DNA of 64,000 nt from Osmia lignaria lignaria (lineage: Eukaryota; Arthropoda; Insecta; Hymenoptera; Megachilidae): the NCBI RefSeq assembly GCF_051020975.1, contig NW_027478159.1, positions 14,462,501-14,526,500 of the forward strand. Reading direction: 5' to 3'. Shown here one piece after another: positions 48,423 through 58,847 of the stretch. Position 1 is the first letter of the stretch. The number at the start of each line of letters is the position of its first letter. A model generated the notes under the pieces. The model worked only from the letters and a program-made list of their open reading frames with translations, was not told the DNA's origin and made no database searches. Made by a program: the position numbers and the translations under genes.

Positions 48423-49555
48423 TCAGAAGCGTAGTTTTCGAGATATATCGAGATACTTAAAAGTTCCGAAGCCGCACCAACATATTAGAGATACAGAAAC
48501 ACCGTGGCCCCTTTCTTTGAGATAACTGTGCACTAGTGCGAGCCGCAAATGCCACTTCCAGCTTAGCTGTGCAGAAGAAGAACAACAAGAAGAAGAAATA
48601 TCTCGAAATATGTCCGTCAGGCCCCTTCCCTTGAGATAAATCTGCAAATATCTCGGAAACGAAGCGAGCTATGGCAAAATGTTAAGAGACCTTTTTTGTA
48701 GAGAATTATGTTTCCTACTTTTTATGTTCTATGATATTTTTTGATCAGACGCGTAGTTCTCGAGATATATCAAGATATTTAAAAGTTCCGATGCCGCACC
48801 AACATAATAGAGATACAGAAACACCGTGGCCCCTTTCTTTGAGATAACTCTGCACTACTGCGAGCTGTAAATGCCACTTCCAGCTTAGCTGTGCAGGGGA
48901 AGAACAACAAGAAGAAGAAATATCTCGAAATATGTCCGTCAGGCCAGTTCCTTTGAGCTGAATCTGCAAATATCTCGGAAACGAAGCGAGCTATGGCAAA
49001 ATGTTAAGAGACGTTTTTTGTAGAGAATTATGTTTCCTACAATTTATGTTCTATGATATTTTTTGATCAGAAGCGTAGTTTTCGAGATATATCGAGATAT
49101 TTAAAAGTTCCGAAGCCGCACCAACATAATAGAGATACAGAAACACCGTGGCCCCTTTCTTTGAGATAACTCTGCACTAGTGCGAGCCGCAAATGCCACT
49201 TCCAGCTTAGCTGTGCAGAGGAAGAACAACAAGAAGAAGAAATATCTCGAAATATGTCCGTCAGGCCAGTTCCTTTGAGCTGAATCTGCAAATATCTCGG
49301 AAACAAAGCGAGCTATGGCAAAATGTTAAGAGACGTTTTTTGTAGAGAATTATGTTTCCTACAATTTATGTTCTATGATATTTTTTGATCAGAAGCGTAG
49401 TTTTCGAGATATATCGAGATACTTAAAAGTTCCAAAGCCGCACCAACATATTAGAGATACAGAAACACCGTGGCCCCTTTCTTTGAGATAACTGTGCACT
49501 AGTGCGAGCCGCAAATGCCACTTCCAGCTTAGCTGTGCAGAAGAAGAACAACAAG
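48423..49555 (+). repeat. Last left-arm units before the inversion: f, g/v hybrid, y, truncated z
   Basis: f (48423) is followed by a unit that begins like g (ATCAGACGCG) and continues like v (GTTCCGATGCC, GCAGGGGAAG), so g and v recombined between about 48748 and 48791. A y unit follows (49067, GGAAACAAAGCG). The last is a z-like unit from 49389 (with TTCCAAAGCCGC) cut off after about 167 bp at the inversion. Confidence 0.85.
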
Positions 49556-49609
49556 ATATTTTTCGAGATATTTCTTCTTCTTGTTGTTCTTCTTCTGCAC
49601 AGCTAAGCT
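49526..49609. other. Inversion junction and innermost palindrome
   Basis: The left arm runs normally to 49555 (ending in CAACAAG) and then stops in mid-monomer. From 49561 the sequence is the reverse-complement monomer, starting TTTCGAGATATTTC. The innermost perfect inverted repeat is 30 bp (49526-49555 against 49580-49609) around a 24-bp spacer. Beyond 49525/49610 the arms still pair but with mismatches, because they are different monomer variants. Matching 49561 onward to its own downstream copy at 51493 leaves about four bases (49557-49560, TATT) explained by neither arm, as expected for a joined breakpoint with small filler. The left break is in a z-type monomer and the right break is in a B-type monomer. 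Confidence 0.93.
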
Positions 49610-51492
49610 CGAAGTGGCATTTGCAGCTCGCAATAGTGCAGAGTTATCTCAAAGAAAGAGGCCACGGTGTTTCTGTACCTCTATTATGTTGGTGCAGCTT
49701 CGGAACTTTTAAATATCTTGATATATCTCGAGAACTACGCATCTGATCAAAAAATATCATCGAACATAAAAAGTAGGAAACTTAATTCTCTACAAAAAAG
49801 GTCTCTAAACGTTTTGCAATAGCTCGCTTCGTTTCCGAGATATTTGCAGATTTATCTCAAGGGAAGGGTCCTGACGGACATATTTCGAGATATTTCTTCT
49901 TCTTGTTGTTCTTCTTCTGCACAGCTAAACTGGAAGTGGCATTTCCAGCTCGCAATAGTGCAGAGTTATCCCAAAGAAAGGGGCCACGATGTTTCTGTAT
50001 CTCTATTATGTTGGTGCGGCTTCGGAACTTTTAAGTATCTCGATATATCTCGAAAACTACGCTTCTGATCAAAAAATATCATAGAACATAAATTGTAGGA
50101 AACATAATTCTCTACAAAAAAGGTCTCTTAACATTTTGCCATAGCTCGCTTCGTTTCCGAGATATTTGCAGATTTATCTCAAGGGAAGGGGCCTGACGGA
50201 CATATTTCGAGATATTTCTTCTTCTTGTTGTTCTTCTTCTGCACAGCTAAGCTGGAAGTGGCATTTGCAGCGCGCAATAGTGCAGAGTTATCTCAAAGAA
50301 AGGGGCCACGGTGTTTCTGTATCTCTATTATGTTGGTGCGGCTTCGGAACTTTTAAATATCTTGATATATCTCGAGAACTACGCATCTGATCAAAAAATA
50401 TCATACTACATAAAAAGTAAGAAACTTAATTCTCTACAAGAAAGGTCTCTAAACATTTTGCCATAGCTCGCTTCGTTTCCGAGATATTTGCAGATTTATC
50501 TCAAGGGAAGGGGCCTGACGGACATATTTCGAGATATTTCTTCTTCTTGTTGTCCTTCTTCTGCACAGCTAAGCTGGAAGTGGCATTTGCGGCTTGCACT
50601 AGTGCAGAGTTATCTCAAAGAAAGGGGCCACGGTGTTTCTGTATCTCTATTATGTTGGTGCGTCTTCGGAACTTTTAAATATCTCGATATATCTCGAAAA
50701 CTACGCTTCTGATCAAAAAATATCATAGAACATAAATTGTAGGAAACATAATTCTCTACAAAAAACGTCTCTTAACATTTTGCCATAGCTCGCTTCGTTT
50801 CCGAGATATTTGCATATTTATCTCAAGGGAAGGGGCCTGACGGACATATTTCGAGATATTTCTTCTTCTTGTTGTTCTTCTTCTGCACAGCTAAGCTGGA
50901 AGTGGCATTTGCGGCTCGCACTAGTGCAGAGTTATCTCAAAGAAAGGGGCCACGGTGTTTCTGTATCTCTATTATGTTGGTGCGGCTTCGTAACTTTTAA
51001 ATATCTTGATATATCTCGAGAACTACGCATCTGATCAAAAAATATCATAGAACCTGAAAAGTAGGAAACTCAATTCTCTACAAAAAAGGTCTCTTAACAT
51101 TTTGCCATAGCTCGCTTCGTTTCCGAGATATTTGCAGATTCATCTCAAGGGAAGGGGCCTGACGGACATATTTCGAGATATTTCTTCTTCTTGTTGTTCT
51201 TCTTCTGCACAGCTGAGCTGGAAGTGGCATTTGCAGGTCGCAATAGTGCAGAGTTATCTCAAAGAAAGAGGCCACGGTGTTTCTGTACCTCTATTATGTT
51301 GGTGCGGCTTCGGAACTTTTAAATATCTTGATATATCTCGAGAACTACGCATCTGATCAAAAAATATCATAGAACATAAAAAGTAGGAAACTTAATTCTC
51401 TACAAAAAAGGTCTCTTAACATTTTGCCATAGCTCGCTTCGTTTCCGAGATATTTGCAGATTCATCTCAAGGGAAGGGGTCTGACGGACATA
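49561..51492 (-). repeat. Right-arm 6-mer HOR, copy 1 (1932 bp)
   Basis: Starts in the middle of a B unit (GCTCGAAGTGGC, GTACCTCTATTATG) at the inversion. A G-like unit (49844; CCACGATGTTTC), an F unit (50166; GCAGCGCGCAATAG), an I-like unit with TTGTCCTTC and GGTGCGTCTTCGG (50488), a C unit (50810) and an H/B-like unit (51132) follow. The TTTAGAGACC linker lies in reverse complement at about 50401-50459. The first 1.25 kb recurs at +1932 bp. Confidence 0.87.
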
Positions 51493-53385
51493 TTTCGAGA
51501 TATTTCTTCTTCTTGTTGTTCTTCTTCTGCACAGCTAAGCTCGAAGTGGCATTTGCAGCTCGCAATAGTGCAGAGTTATCTCAAAGAAAGAGGCCACGGT
51601 GTTTCTGTACCTCTATTATGTTGGTGCAGCTTCGGAACTTTTAAATATCTTGATATATCTCGAGAACTACGCATCTGATCAAAAAATATCATCGAACATA
51701 AAAAGTAGGAAACTTAATTCTCTACAAAAAAGGTCTCTAAACGTTTTGCAATAGCTCGCTTCGTTTCCGAGATATTTGCAGATTTATCTCAAGGGAAGGG
51801 TCCTGACGGACATATTTCGAGATATTTCTTCTTCTTGTTGTGCTTCTTCTGCACAGCTAAACTGGAAGTGGCATTTCCAGCTCGCAATAGTGCAGAGTTA
51901 TCCCAAAGAAAGGGGCCACGATGTTTCTGTATCTCTATTATGTTGGTGCGGCTTCGGAACTTTTAAGTATCTCGATATATCTCGAAAACTACGCTTCTGA
52001 TCAAAAAATATCATAGAACATAAATTGTAGGAAACATAATTCTCTACAAAAAAGGTCTCTTAACATTTTGCCATAGCTCGCTTCGTTTCCGAGATATTTG
52101 CAGATTTATCTCAAGGGAAGGGGCCTGACGGACATATTTCGAGATATTTCTTCTTCTTGTTGTTCTTCTTCTGCACAGCTAAGCTGGAAGTGGCATTTGC
52201 AGCGCGCAATAGTGCAGAGTTATCTCAAAGAAAGGGGCCACGGTGTTTCTGTATCTCTATTATGTTGGTGCGGCTTCGGAACTTTTAAATATCTTGATAT
52301 ATCTCGAGAACTACGCATCTGATCAAAAAATATCATACTACATAAAAAGTAAGAAACTTAATTCTCTACAAGAAAGGTCTCTAAACATTTTGCCATAGCT
52401 CGCTTCGTTTCCGAGATATTTGCAGATTTATCTCAAGGGAAGGGGCCTGACGGACATATTTCGAGATATTTCTTCTTCTTGTTGTCCTTCTTCTGCACAG
52501 CTAAGCTGGAAGTGGCATTTGCGGCTCGCACTAGTGCAGAGTTATCTCAAAGAAAGGGGCCACGGTGTTTCTGTATCTCTATTATGTTGGTGCGTCTTCG
52601 GAACTTTTAAATATCTCGATATATCTCGAAAACTACGCTTCTGATCAAAAAATATCATAGAACATAAATTGTAGGAAACATAATTCTCTACAAAAAACGT
52701 CTCTTAACATTTTGCCATAGCTCGCTTCGTTTCCGAGATATTTGCAGATTCAGCTCAAAGGAACTGGCCTGACGGACATATTTCGAGATATTTCTTCTTC
52801 TTGTTGTTCTTCCTCTGCACAGCTAAGCTGGAAGTGGCATTTGCAGCCCGCAATAGTGCAGAGTTATCTCAAAGAAAGGGGCCACGGTGTTTCTGTATCT
52901 CTATTATGTTGGTGCGGCTTCGGAACTTTTAAATATCTTGATATATCTCGAGAACTACGCATCTGATCAAAAAATATCATAGAACATAAAAAGTAGGAAA
53001 CTTAATTCTCTACAAAAAAGGTCTCTTAACATTTTGCCATAGCTCGCTTCGTTTCCGAGATATTTGCATATTTATCTCAAGGGAAGGGGCCTGACGGACA
53101 TATTTCGAGATATTTCTTCTTCTTGTTGTTCTTCTTCTGCACAGCTAAGCTGGAAGTGGCATTTGCGGCTCGCACTAGTGCAGAGTTATCTCAAAGAAAG
53201 GGGCCACGGTGTTTCTGTATGTCTATTATTTTGGTGCGGCTTCGGAACTTTTAAATATCTTGATATATCCCGAGAACTACGCATCTGATCAAAAAATATC
53301 ATACAACATAAAAAGTAGGAAACTTAATTCTCTACAAAAAAGGTCTCTTAACATTTTGCCATAGCTCGCTTCGTTTCCGAGATAT
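51493..53385 (-). repeat. Right-arm 6-mer HOR, copy 2, and following units
   Basis: Repeats B, G, F and I-like units at +1932 bp, including CTCTAAACGTTTTGCAATAG and the reverse linker at about 52333-52391. A few substitutions separate the copies, for example TTGTGCTTC at about 51839 and GGCTTGCAC against GGCTCGCAC. The match ends at about 52746, where an A unit (52742) replaces C. A C-like unit with TATGTCTATTATTTTGG is at 53064. Confidence 0.86.
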
Positions 53386-55955
53386 TTGCAGATTTATCTC
53401 AAGGGAAGGGGCCTGACGGACATATTTCGAGATATTTCTTCTTCTTGTTGTTCTTCTTCTGCACAGCTAAGCTGGAAGTGGCATTTGCGGCTCGCACTAG
53501 TGCAGAGTTATCTCAAAGAAAAGGGTCACGGTGTTTCTGTATCTCTATTATGTTGGTGCGGCTTCGGAACTTTTAAATATCTCGATATATCTCGAAAACT
53601 ACGCTTCTGATCAAAAAATATCATAGAACATAAATTGTAGGAAACATAATTCTCTACAAAAAAGGTCTCTTAACATTTTGCCATAGCTCGCTTCGTTTCC
53701 GAGATATTTGCAGATATATCTCAAGGGAAGGGGCCTGACGGACATATTTCGAGATATTTCTTCTTCTTGTTGTTCTTCTTCTGCACAGCTAAACTGGAAG
53801 TGGCATTTCCAGGTCGCAATAGTGCAGAGTTATCTCAAAGAAAGGAGCCACGGTGTTTCTGTATCTCTATTATGTTGGTGCGGCTTCGGAACTTTTAAAT
53901 ATCTTGATATATCTCGAGAACTACGCGTCTGATCAAAAAATATCAGAGAACATAAAAAGTAGGAAACATAATTCTCTACAAAAAAGGTCTCTTAACATTT
54001 TGCCATAGCTCGCTTCGTTTCCGAGATATTTGCAGATTTATCTCAAGGGAAGGGGCCGGACGGACATATTTCGAGATATTTCTTCTTGTTGTTCTTCTTC
54101 TGCACAGCTAAGCTGGAAGTGGCATTTGCGGCTCGCACTAGTGCAGAGTTATCTCAAAGAAAGGGGCCACGGTGTTTCTGTATCTCTATTATGTTGGTGC
54201 GGCTTCGGAACTTTTAAATATCTTGATATATCTCGAGAACTACGCATCTGATCAAAAAATATCATAGAACATAAAAAGTAGGAAACCTAATTCTCTACAA
54301 AAAAGGTCTCTTAAGATTTTGCCATAGCTCGCTTCGTTTCCGAGATATTTGCAGATTTATCTCAAGGGAAGGGGCCTGACGGACATATTTCGAGATATTT
54401 CTTCTTCTTGTTGTTCTTCTTCTGCACAGCTAAGCTGGAAGTGGCATTTGCGGCTCGCACTAGTGCAGAGTTATCTCAAAGAAAAGGGTCACGGTGTTTC
54501 TGTATCTCTATTATGTTGGTGTGGCTTCGGAACTTTTAAATATCTCGATATATCTCGAAAACTACGCTTCTGATCAAAAAATATCATAGAACATAAATTG
54601 TAGGAAACATAATTCTCTACAAAAAAGGTCTCTTAACATTTTGCCATAGCTCGCTTCGTTTCCGAGATATTTGCAGATATATCTCAAGGGAAGGGGCCTG
54701 ACGGACATATTTCGAGATATTTCTTCTTCTTGTTGTTCTTCTTCTGCACAGCTAAACTGGAAGTGGCATTTCCAGGTCGCAATAGTGCAGAGTTATCTCA
54801 AAGAAAGGAGCCACGGTGTTTCTGTATCTCTATTATGTTGGTGCGGCTTCGGAACTTTTAAATATCTTGATATATCTCGAGAACTACGCATCTGATCAAA
54901 AAATATCATAGAACATAAAAAGTAGGAAACTTAATTCTCTACAAAAAAGGTTTCTTAACATTTTGCCATAGCTCGCTTCGTTTCCGAGATATTTGCAGAT
55001 TTATCTCAAGGGAAGGGGCCTGACGGACATATTTCGAGATATTTCTTCTTGTTGTTCTTCTTCTGCACAGCTAAGCTGGAAGTGGCATTTGCGGCTCGCA
55101 CTAGTGCAGAGTTATCTCAAAGAAAGGGGACACGGTTTTTCTGTATCTCTATTATGTTGGTGCGGCTTCGGAACTTTTAAATATCTCGATATATCTCGAA
55201 AACTACGCTTCTGATCAAAAAATATCATAGAACATAAATTCTAGGAAACATAATTCTCTACAAAAAAGGTCTCTTAACATTTTGCCATAGCTCGCTTCGT
55301 TTCCGAGATATTTGCAGATACATCTCAAGGGAAGGGGCCTGACGGACATATTTCGAGATATTTCTTCTTCTTGTTGTTCTTCTTCTGCACAGCTAAGCTG
55401 GAAGTGGCATTTGCAGCTCGCAATAGTGCAGAGTTATCTCAAAGAAAGGGGCCCCGGTGTTTCTGTATCTCTATTATGTTGGTGCGGCTTCGGAACTTTT
55501 AAATATCTCGATATATCTCGAAAACTACGCTTCTGATCAAAAAATATCATAGAACATAAATTGTAGGAAACTTAATTCTCTACAAAAAAGGTCTCTTAAC
55601 ATTTTGCCATAGCTCTCTTCGTTTCCGAGATATTTGCAGATTTATCTCAAGGGAAGGGGCCTGACGGACATATTTCGAGATATTTCTTCTTCTTGTTGTT
55701 CTTCTTCTGCACAGCTAAGCTGGAAGTGGCATTTGCAGCTCGCAATAGTGCAGAGTTATCTCAAAGAAAGGGGCCACGGTGTTTCTGTATCTCTATTATG
55801 TTGGTGCGGCTTCGGAACTTTTAAATATCTTGATATATCTCGAGAACTACGCATCTGATCAAAAAATATCATAGAACATAAAAAGTAGGAAACTTAATTC
55901 TCTACAAAAAAGGTCTCTTAACATTTTGCCATAGCTCGCTTCGTTTCCGAGATAT
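53386..55955 (-). repeat. 3-mer HOR (963 bp), two copies, plus two units
   Basis: Unit 1 has AAAGAAAAGGGTCACGG, unit 2 has CATTTCCAGGTCGC and AAAGGAGCCACGG, and unit 3 has a 3-bp deletion in the tract (TTTCTTCTTGTTG) and is 319 bp. They occur at 53386/53708/54030 and again at 54349/54671/54993, so the period is 963 bp. The units at 55312 (GGGGCCCCGGTG) and 55634 separate them from the next block. Confidence 0.88.
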
Positions 55956-57240
55956 TTGCAGATTTATCTCAAGGGAAGGGGCCTGACGGACATATTTCGA
56001 GATATTTCTTCTTCTTGTTGTTCTTCTTCTGCACAGCTAAGCTGGAAGTGGCATTTGCGGCTCGCACTAGTGCAGAGTTATCTCAAAGAAAAGGGTCACG
56101 GTGTTTCTGTATCTCTATTATGTTGGTGCGGCTTCGGAACTTTTAAATATCTCGATATATCTCGAAAACTACGCTTCTGATCAAAAAATATCATAGAACA
56201 TAAATTGTAGGAAACATAATTCTCTACAAAAAAGGTCTCTTAACATTTTGCCATAGCTCGCTTCGTTTCCGAGATATTTGCAGATATATCTCAAGGGAAG
56301 GGGCCTGACGGACATATTTCGAGATATTTCTTCTTCTTGTTGTTCTTCTTCTGCACAGCTAAACTGGAAGTGGCATTTCCAGGTCGCAATAGTGCAGAGT
56401 TATCTCAAAGAAAGGAGCCACGGTGTTTCTGTATCTCTATTATGTTGGTGCGGCTTCGGAACTTTTAAATATCTTGATATATCTCGAGAACTACGCGTCT
56501 GATCAAAAAATATCATAGAACATAAAAAGTAGGAAACATAATTCTCTACAAAAAAGGTCTCTTAACATTTTGCCATAGCTCGCTTCGTTTCCGAGATATT
56601 TGCAGATTTATCTCAAGGGAAGGGGCCTGACGGACATATTTCGAGATATTTCTTCTTGTTGTTCTTCTTCTGCACAGCTAAGCTGGAAGTGGCATTTGCG
56701 GCTCGCACTAGTGCAGAGTTATCTCAAAGAAAGGGGACACGGTTTTTCTGTATCTCTATTATGTTGGTGCGGCTTCGGAACTTTTAAATATCTCGATATA
56801 TCTCGAAAACTACGCTTCTGATCCAAAAATATCATAGAACATAAATTGTAGGAAACATAATTCTCTACAAAAAAGGTCTCTTAACATTTTGCCATAGCTC
56901 GCTTTGTTTCCGAGATATTTGCAGATATATCTCAAGGGAAGGGGCCTGACGGACATATTTCGTGATATTTCTTCTTCTTGTTGTTCTTCTTCTGCACAGC
57001 TAAGCTGGAAGTGGCATTTGCAGCTCGCAACAGTGCAGAGTTATCTCAAAGAAAGGGGCCACGGTGTTTCTGTATCTCTATTATGTTGGTGCGGCTTCGG
57101 AACTTTTAAATATCTTGATATATCTCGAGAACTACGCATCTGATCAAAAAATATCATAGAACATAAAAAGTAGGAAACCTAATTCTCTACAAAAAAGGTC
57201 TCTTAACATTTTGCCATAGCTCGCTTCGTTTCCGAGATAT
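55956..57240 (-). repeat. 4-mer HOR, copy 1 (1285 bp)
   Basis: The 3-mer series (AAAGGGTCACGG, CATTTCCAGGTCGC, 3-bp deletion with GGGGACACGGTTTTTC) plus a fourth unit with CGCTTTGTTTCC upstream and TATTTCGTGATATTTC (56919). The period is 4 x 322 minus 3. Confidence 0.9.
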
Positions 57241-58525
57241 TTGCAGATTTATCTCAAGGGAAGGGGCCTGACGGACATATTTCGAGATATTTCTTCTTCT
57301 TGTTGTTCTTCTTCTGCACAGCTAAGCTGGAAGTGGCATTTGCGGCTCGCACTAGTGCAGAGTTATCTCAAAGAAAAGGGTCACGGTGTTTCTGTATCTC
57401 TATTATGTTGGTGCGGCTTCGGAACTTTTAAATATCTCGATATATCTCGAAAACTACGCTTCTGATCAAAAAATATCATAGAACATAAATTGTAGGAAAC
57501 ATAATTCTCTACAAAAAAGGTCTCTTAACATTTTGCCATAGCTCGCTTCGTTTCCGAGATATTTGCAGATATATCTCAAGGGAAGGGGCCTGACGGACAT
57601 ATTTCGAGATATTTCTTCTTCTTGTTGTTCTTCTTCTGCACAGCTAAACTGGAAGTGGCATTTTCAGGTCGCAATAGTGCAGAGTTATCTCAAAGAAAGG
57701 AGCCACGGTGTTTCTGTATCTCTATTATGTTGGTGCGGCTTCGGAACTTTTAAATATCTTGATATATCTCGAGAACTACGCATCTGATCAAAAAATATCA
57801 TAGAACATAAAAAGTAGGAAGCTTAATTCTCTACAAAAAAGGTTTCTTAACATTTTGCCATAGCTCGCTTCGTTTCCGAGATATTTGCAGATTTATCTCA
57901 AGGGAAGGGGCCTGACGGACATATTTCGAGATATTTCTTCTTGTTGTTCTTCTTCTGCACAGCTAAGCTGGAAGTGGCATTTGCGGCTCGCACTAGTGCA
58001 GAGTTATCTCAAAGAAAGGGGACACGGTTTTTCTGTATCTCTATTATGTTGGTGCGGCTTCGGAACTTTTAAATATCTCGATATATCTCGAAAACTACGC
58101 TTCTGATCCAAAAATATCATAGAACATAAATTGTAGGAAACATAATTCTCTACAAAAAAGGTCTCTTAACATTTTGCCATAGCTCGCTTTGTTTCCGAGA
58201 TATTTGCAGATATATCTCAAGGGAAGGGGCCTGACGGACATATTTCGTGATATTTCTTCTTCTTGTTGTTCTTCTTCTGCACAGCTAAGCTGGAAGTGGC
58301 ATTTGCAGCTCGCAATAGTGCAGAGTTATCTCAAAGAAAGGGGCCACGGTGTTTCTGTATCTCTATTATGTTGGTGCGGCTTCGGAACTTTTAAATATCT
58401 TGATATATCTCGAGAACTACGCATCCGATCAAAAAATATCATAGAACATAAAAAGTAGGAAACTTAATTCTCTACAAAAAAGGTCTCTTAACATTTTGCC
58501 ATAGCTCGCTTCGTTTCCGAGATAT
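57241..58525 (-). repeat. 4-mer HOR, copy 2 (1285 bp)
   Basis: Repeats the preceding four units at +1285 bp, including the deletion, ATCCAAAAATATC and TTTCGTGATATT. A few substitutions separate the copies (for example GCAACAGTGC at 57027 against GCAATAGTGC at 58312). Confidence 0.9.
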
Positions 58526-58847
58526 TTGCAGATTTATCTCAAGGGAAGGGGCCTGACGGACATATTTCGAGATATTTCTTCTTCTTGTTGTTCTTCTTCT
58601 GCACAGCTAAGCTGGAAGTGGCATTTGCGGCTCGCACTAGTGCAGAGTTATCTCAAAGAAAAGGGTCACGGTGTTTCTGTATCTCTATTATGTTGGTGCG
58701 GCTTCGGAACTCTTAAATATCTCGATATATCTCGAAAACTACGCTTCTGATCAAAAAATATCATAGAACATAAATTGTAGGAAACATAATTCTCTACAAA
58801 AAAGGTCTCTTAACATTTTGCCATAGCTCGCTTCGTTTCCGAGATAT
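58526..58847 (-). repeat. Single bridging monomer
   Basis: A unit with AAAGGGTCACGG and GGAACTCTTAAATATC. It is the first unit of a further 4-mer round that was replaced by the 7-mer. Confidence 0.75.

Larger units (their letters stand above)
1..49555 (+). repeat. 322-bp satellite array, left arm (about 154 monomers)
   Basis: The same 322-bp unit recurs head to tail without interruption, for example at 123, 445, 767, 1089 and 1411. Each unit carries, in order: TGATCAGA(T/A)GCGTAG, a TCGAGATAT core, AAAAGTTCCGAAGCCGCACC, CACCGTGGCCC, TTTGAGATAACTCTGCA, a CAGCTTAGCTG dyad, a purine-rich GAAGAACAACAAGAAG tract, ATATCTCGAAATAT, CCGTCAGGCC, TTGAGATAAATCTGCA, CTCGGAAACGAAGCGAGC, ATGGCAAAATG, CTTTTTTGTAGAGAATTA and TTTCCTAC. 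Copies differ mostly by scattered substitutions, with a few 1-2 bp indels. The plus strand is defined here as the strand carrying the purine-rich tract. Bases 1-122 are the end of a monomer whose start lies outside the window. The lack of any unique sequence and the block-wise copying fit centromeric or pericentromeric heterochromatin; that location is inferred. Confidence 0.98.

Noticed and set aside
49556..49579. Insertion of foreign DNA at the inversion
   Set aside because: All but about four bases of the spacer match the normal reverse-complement monomer, so no inserted element is present.
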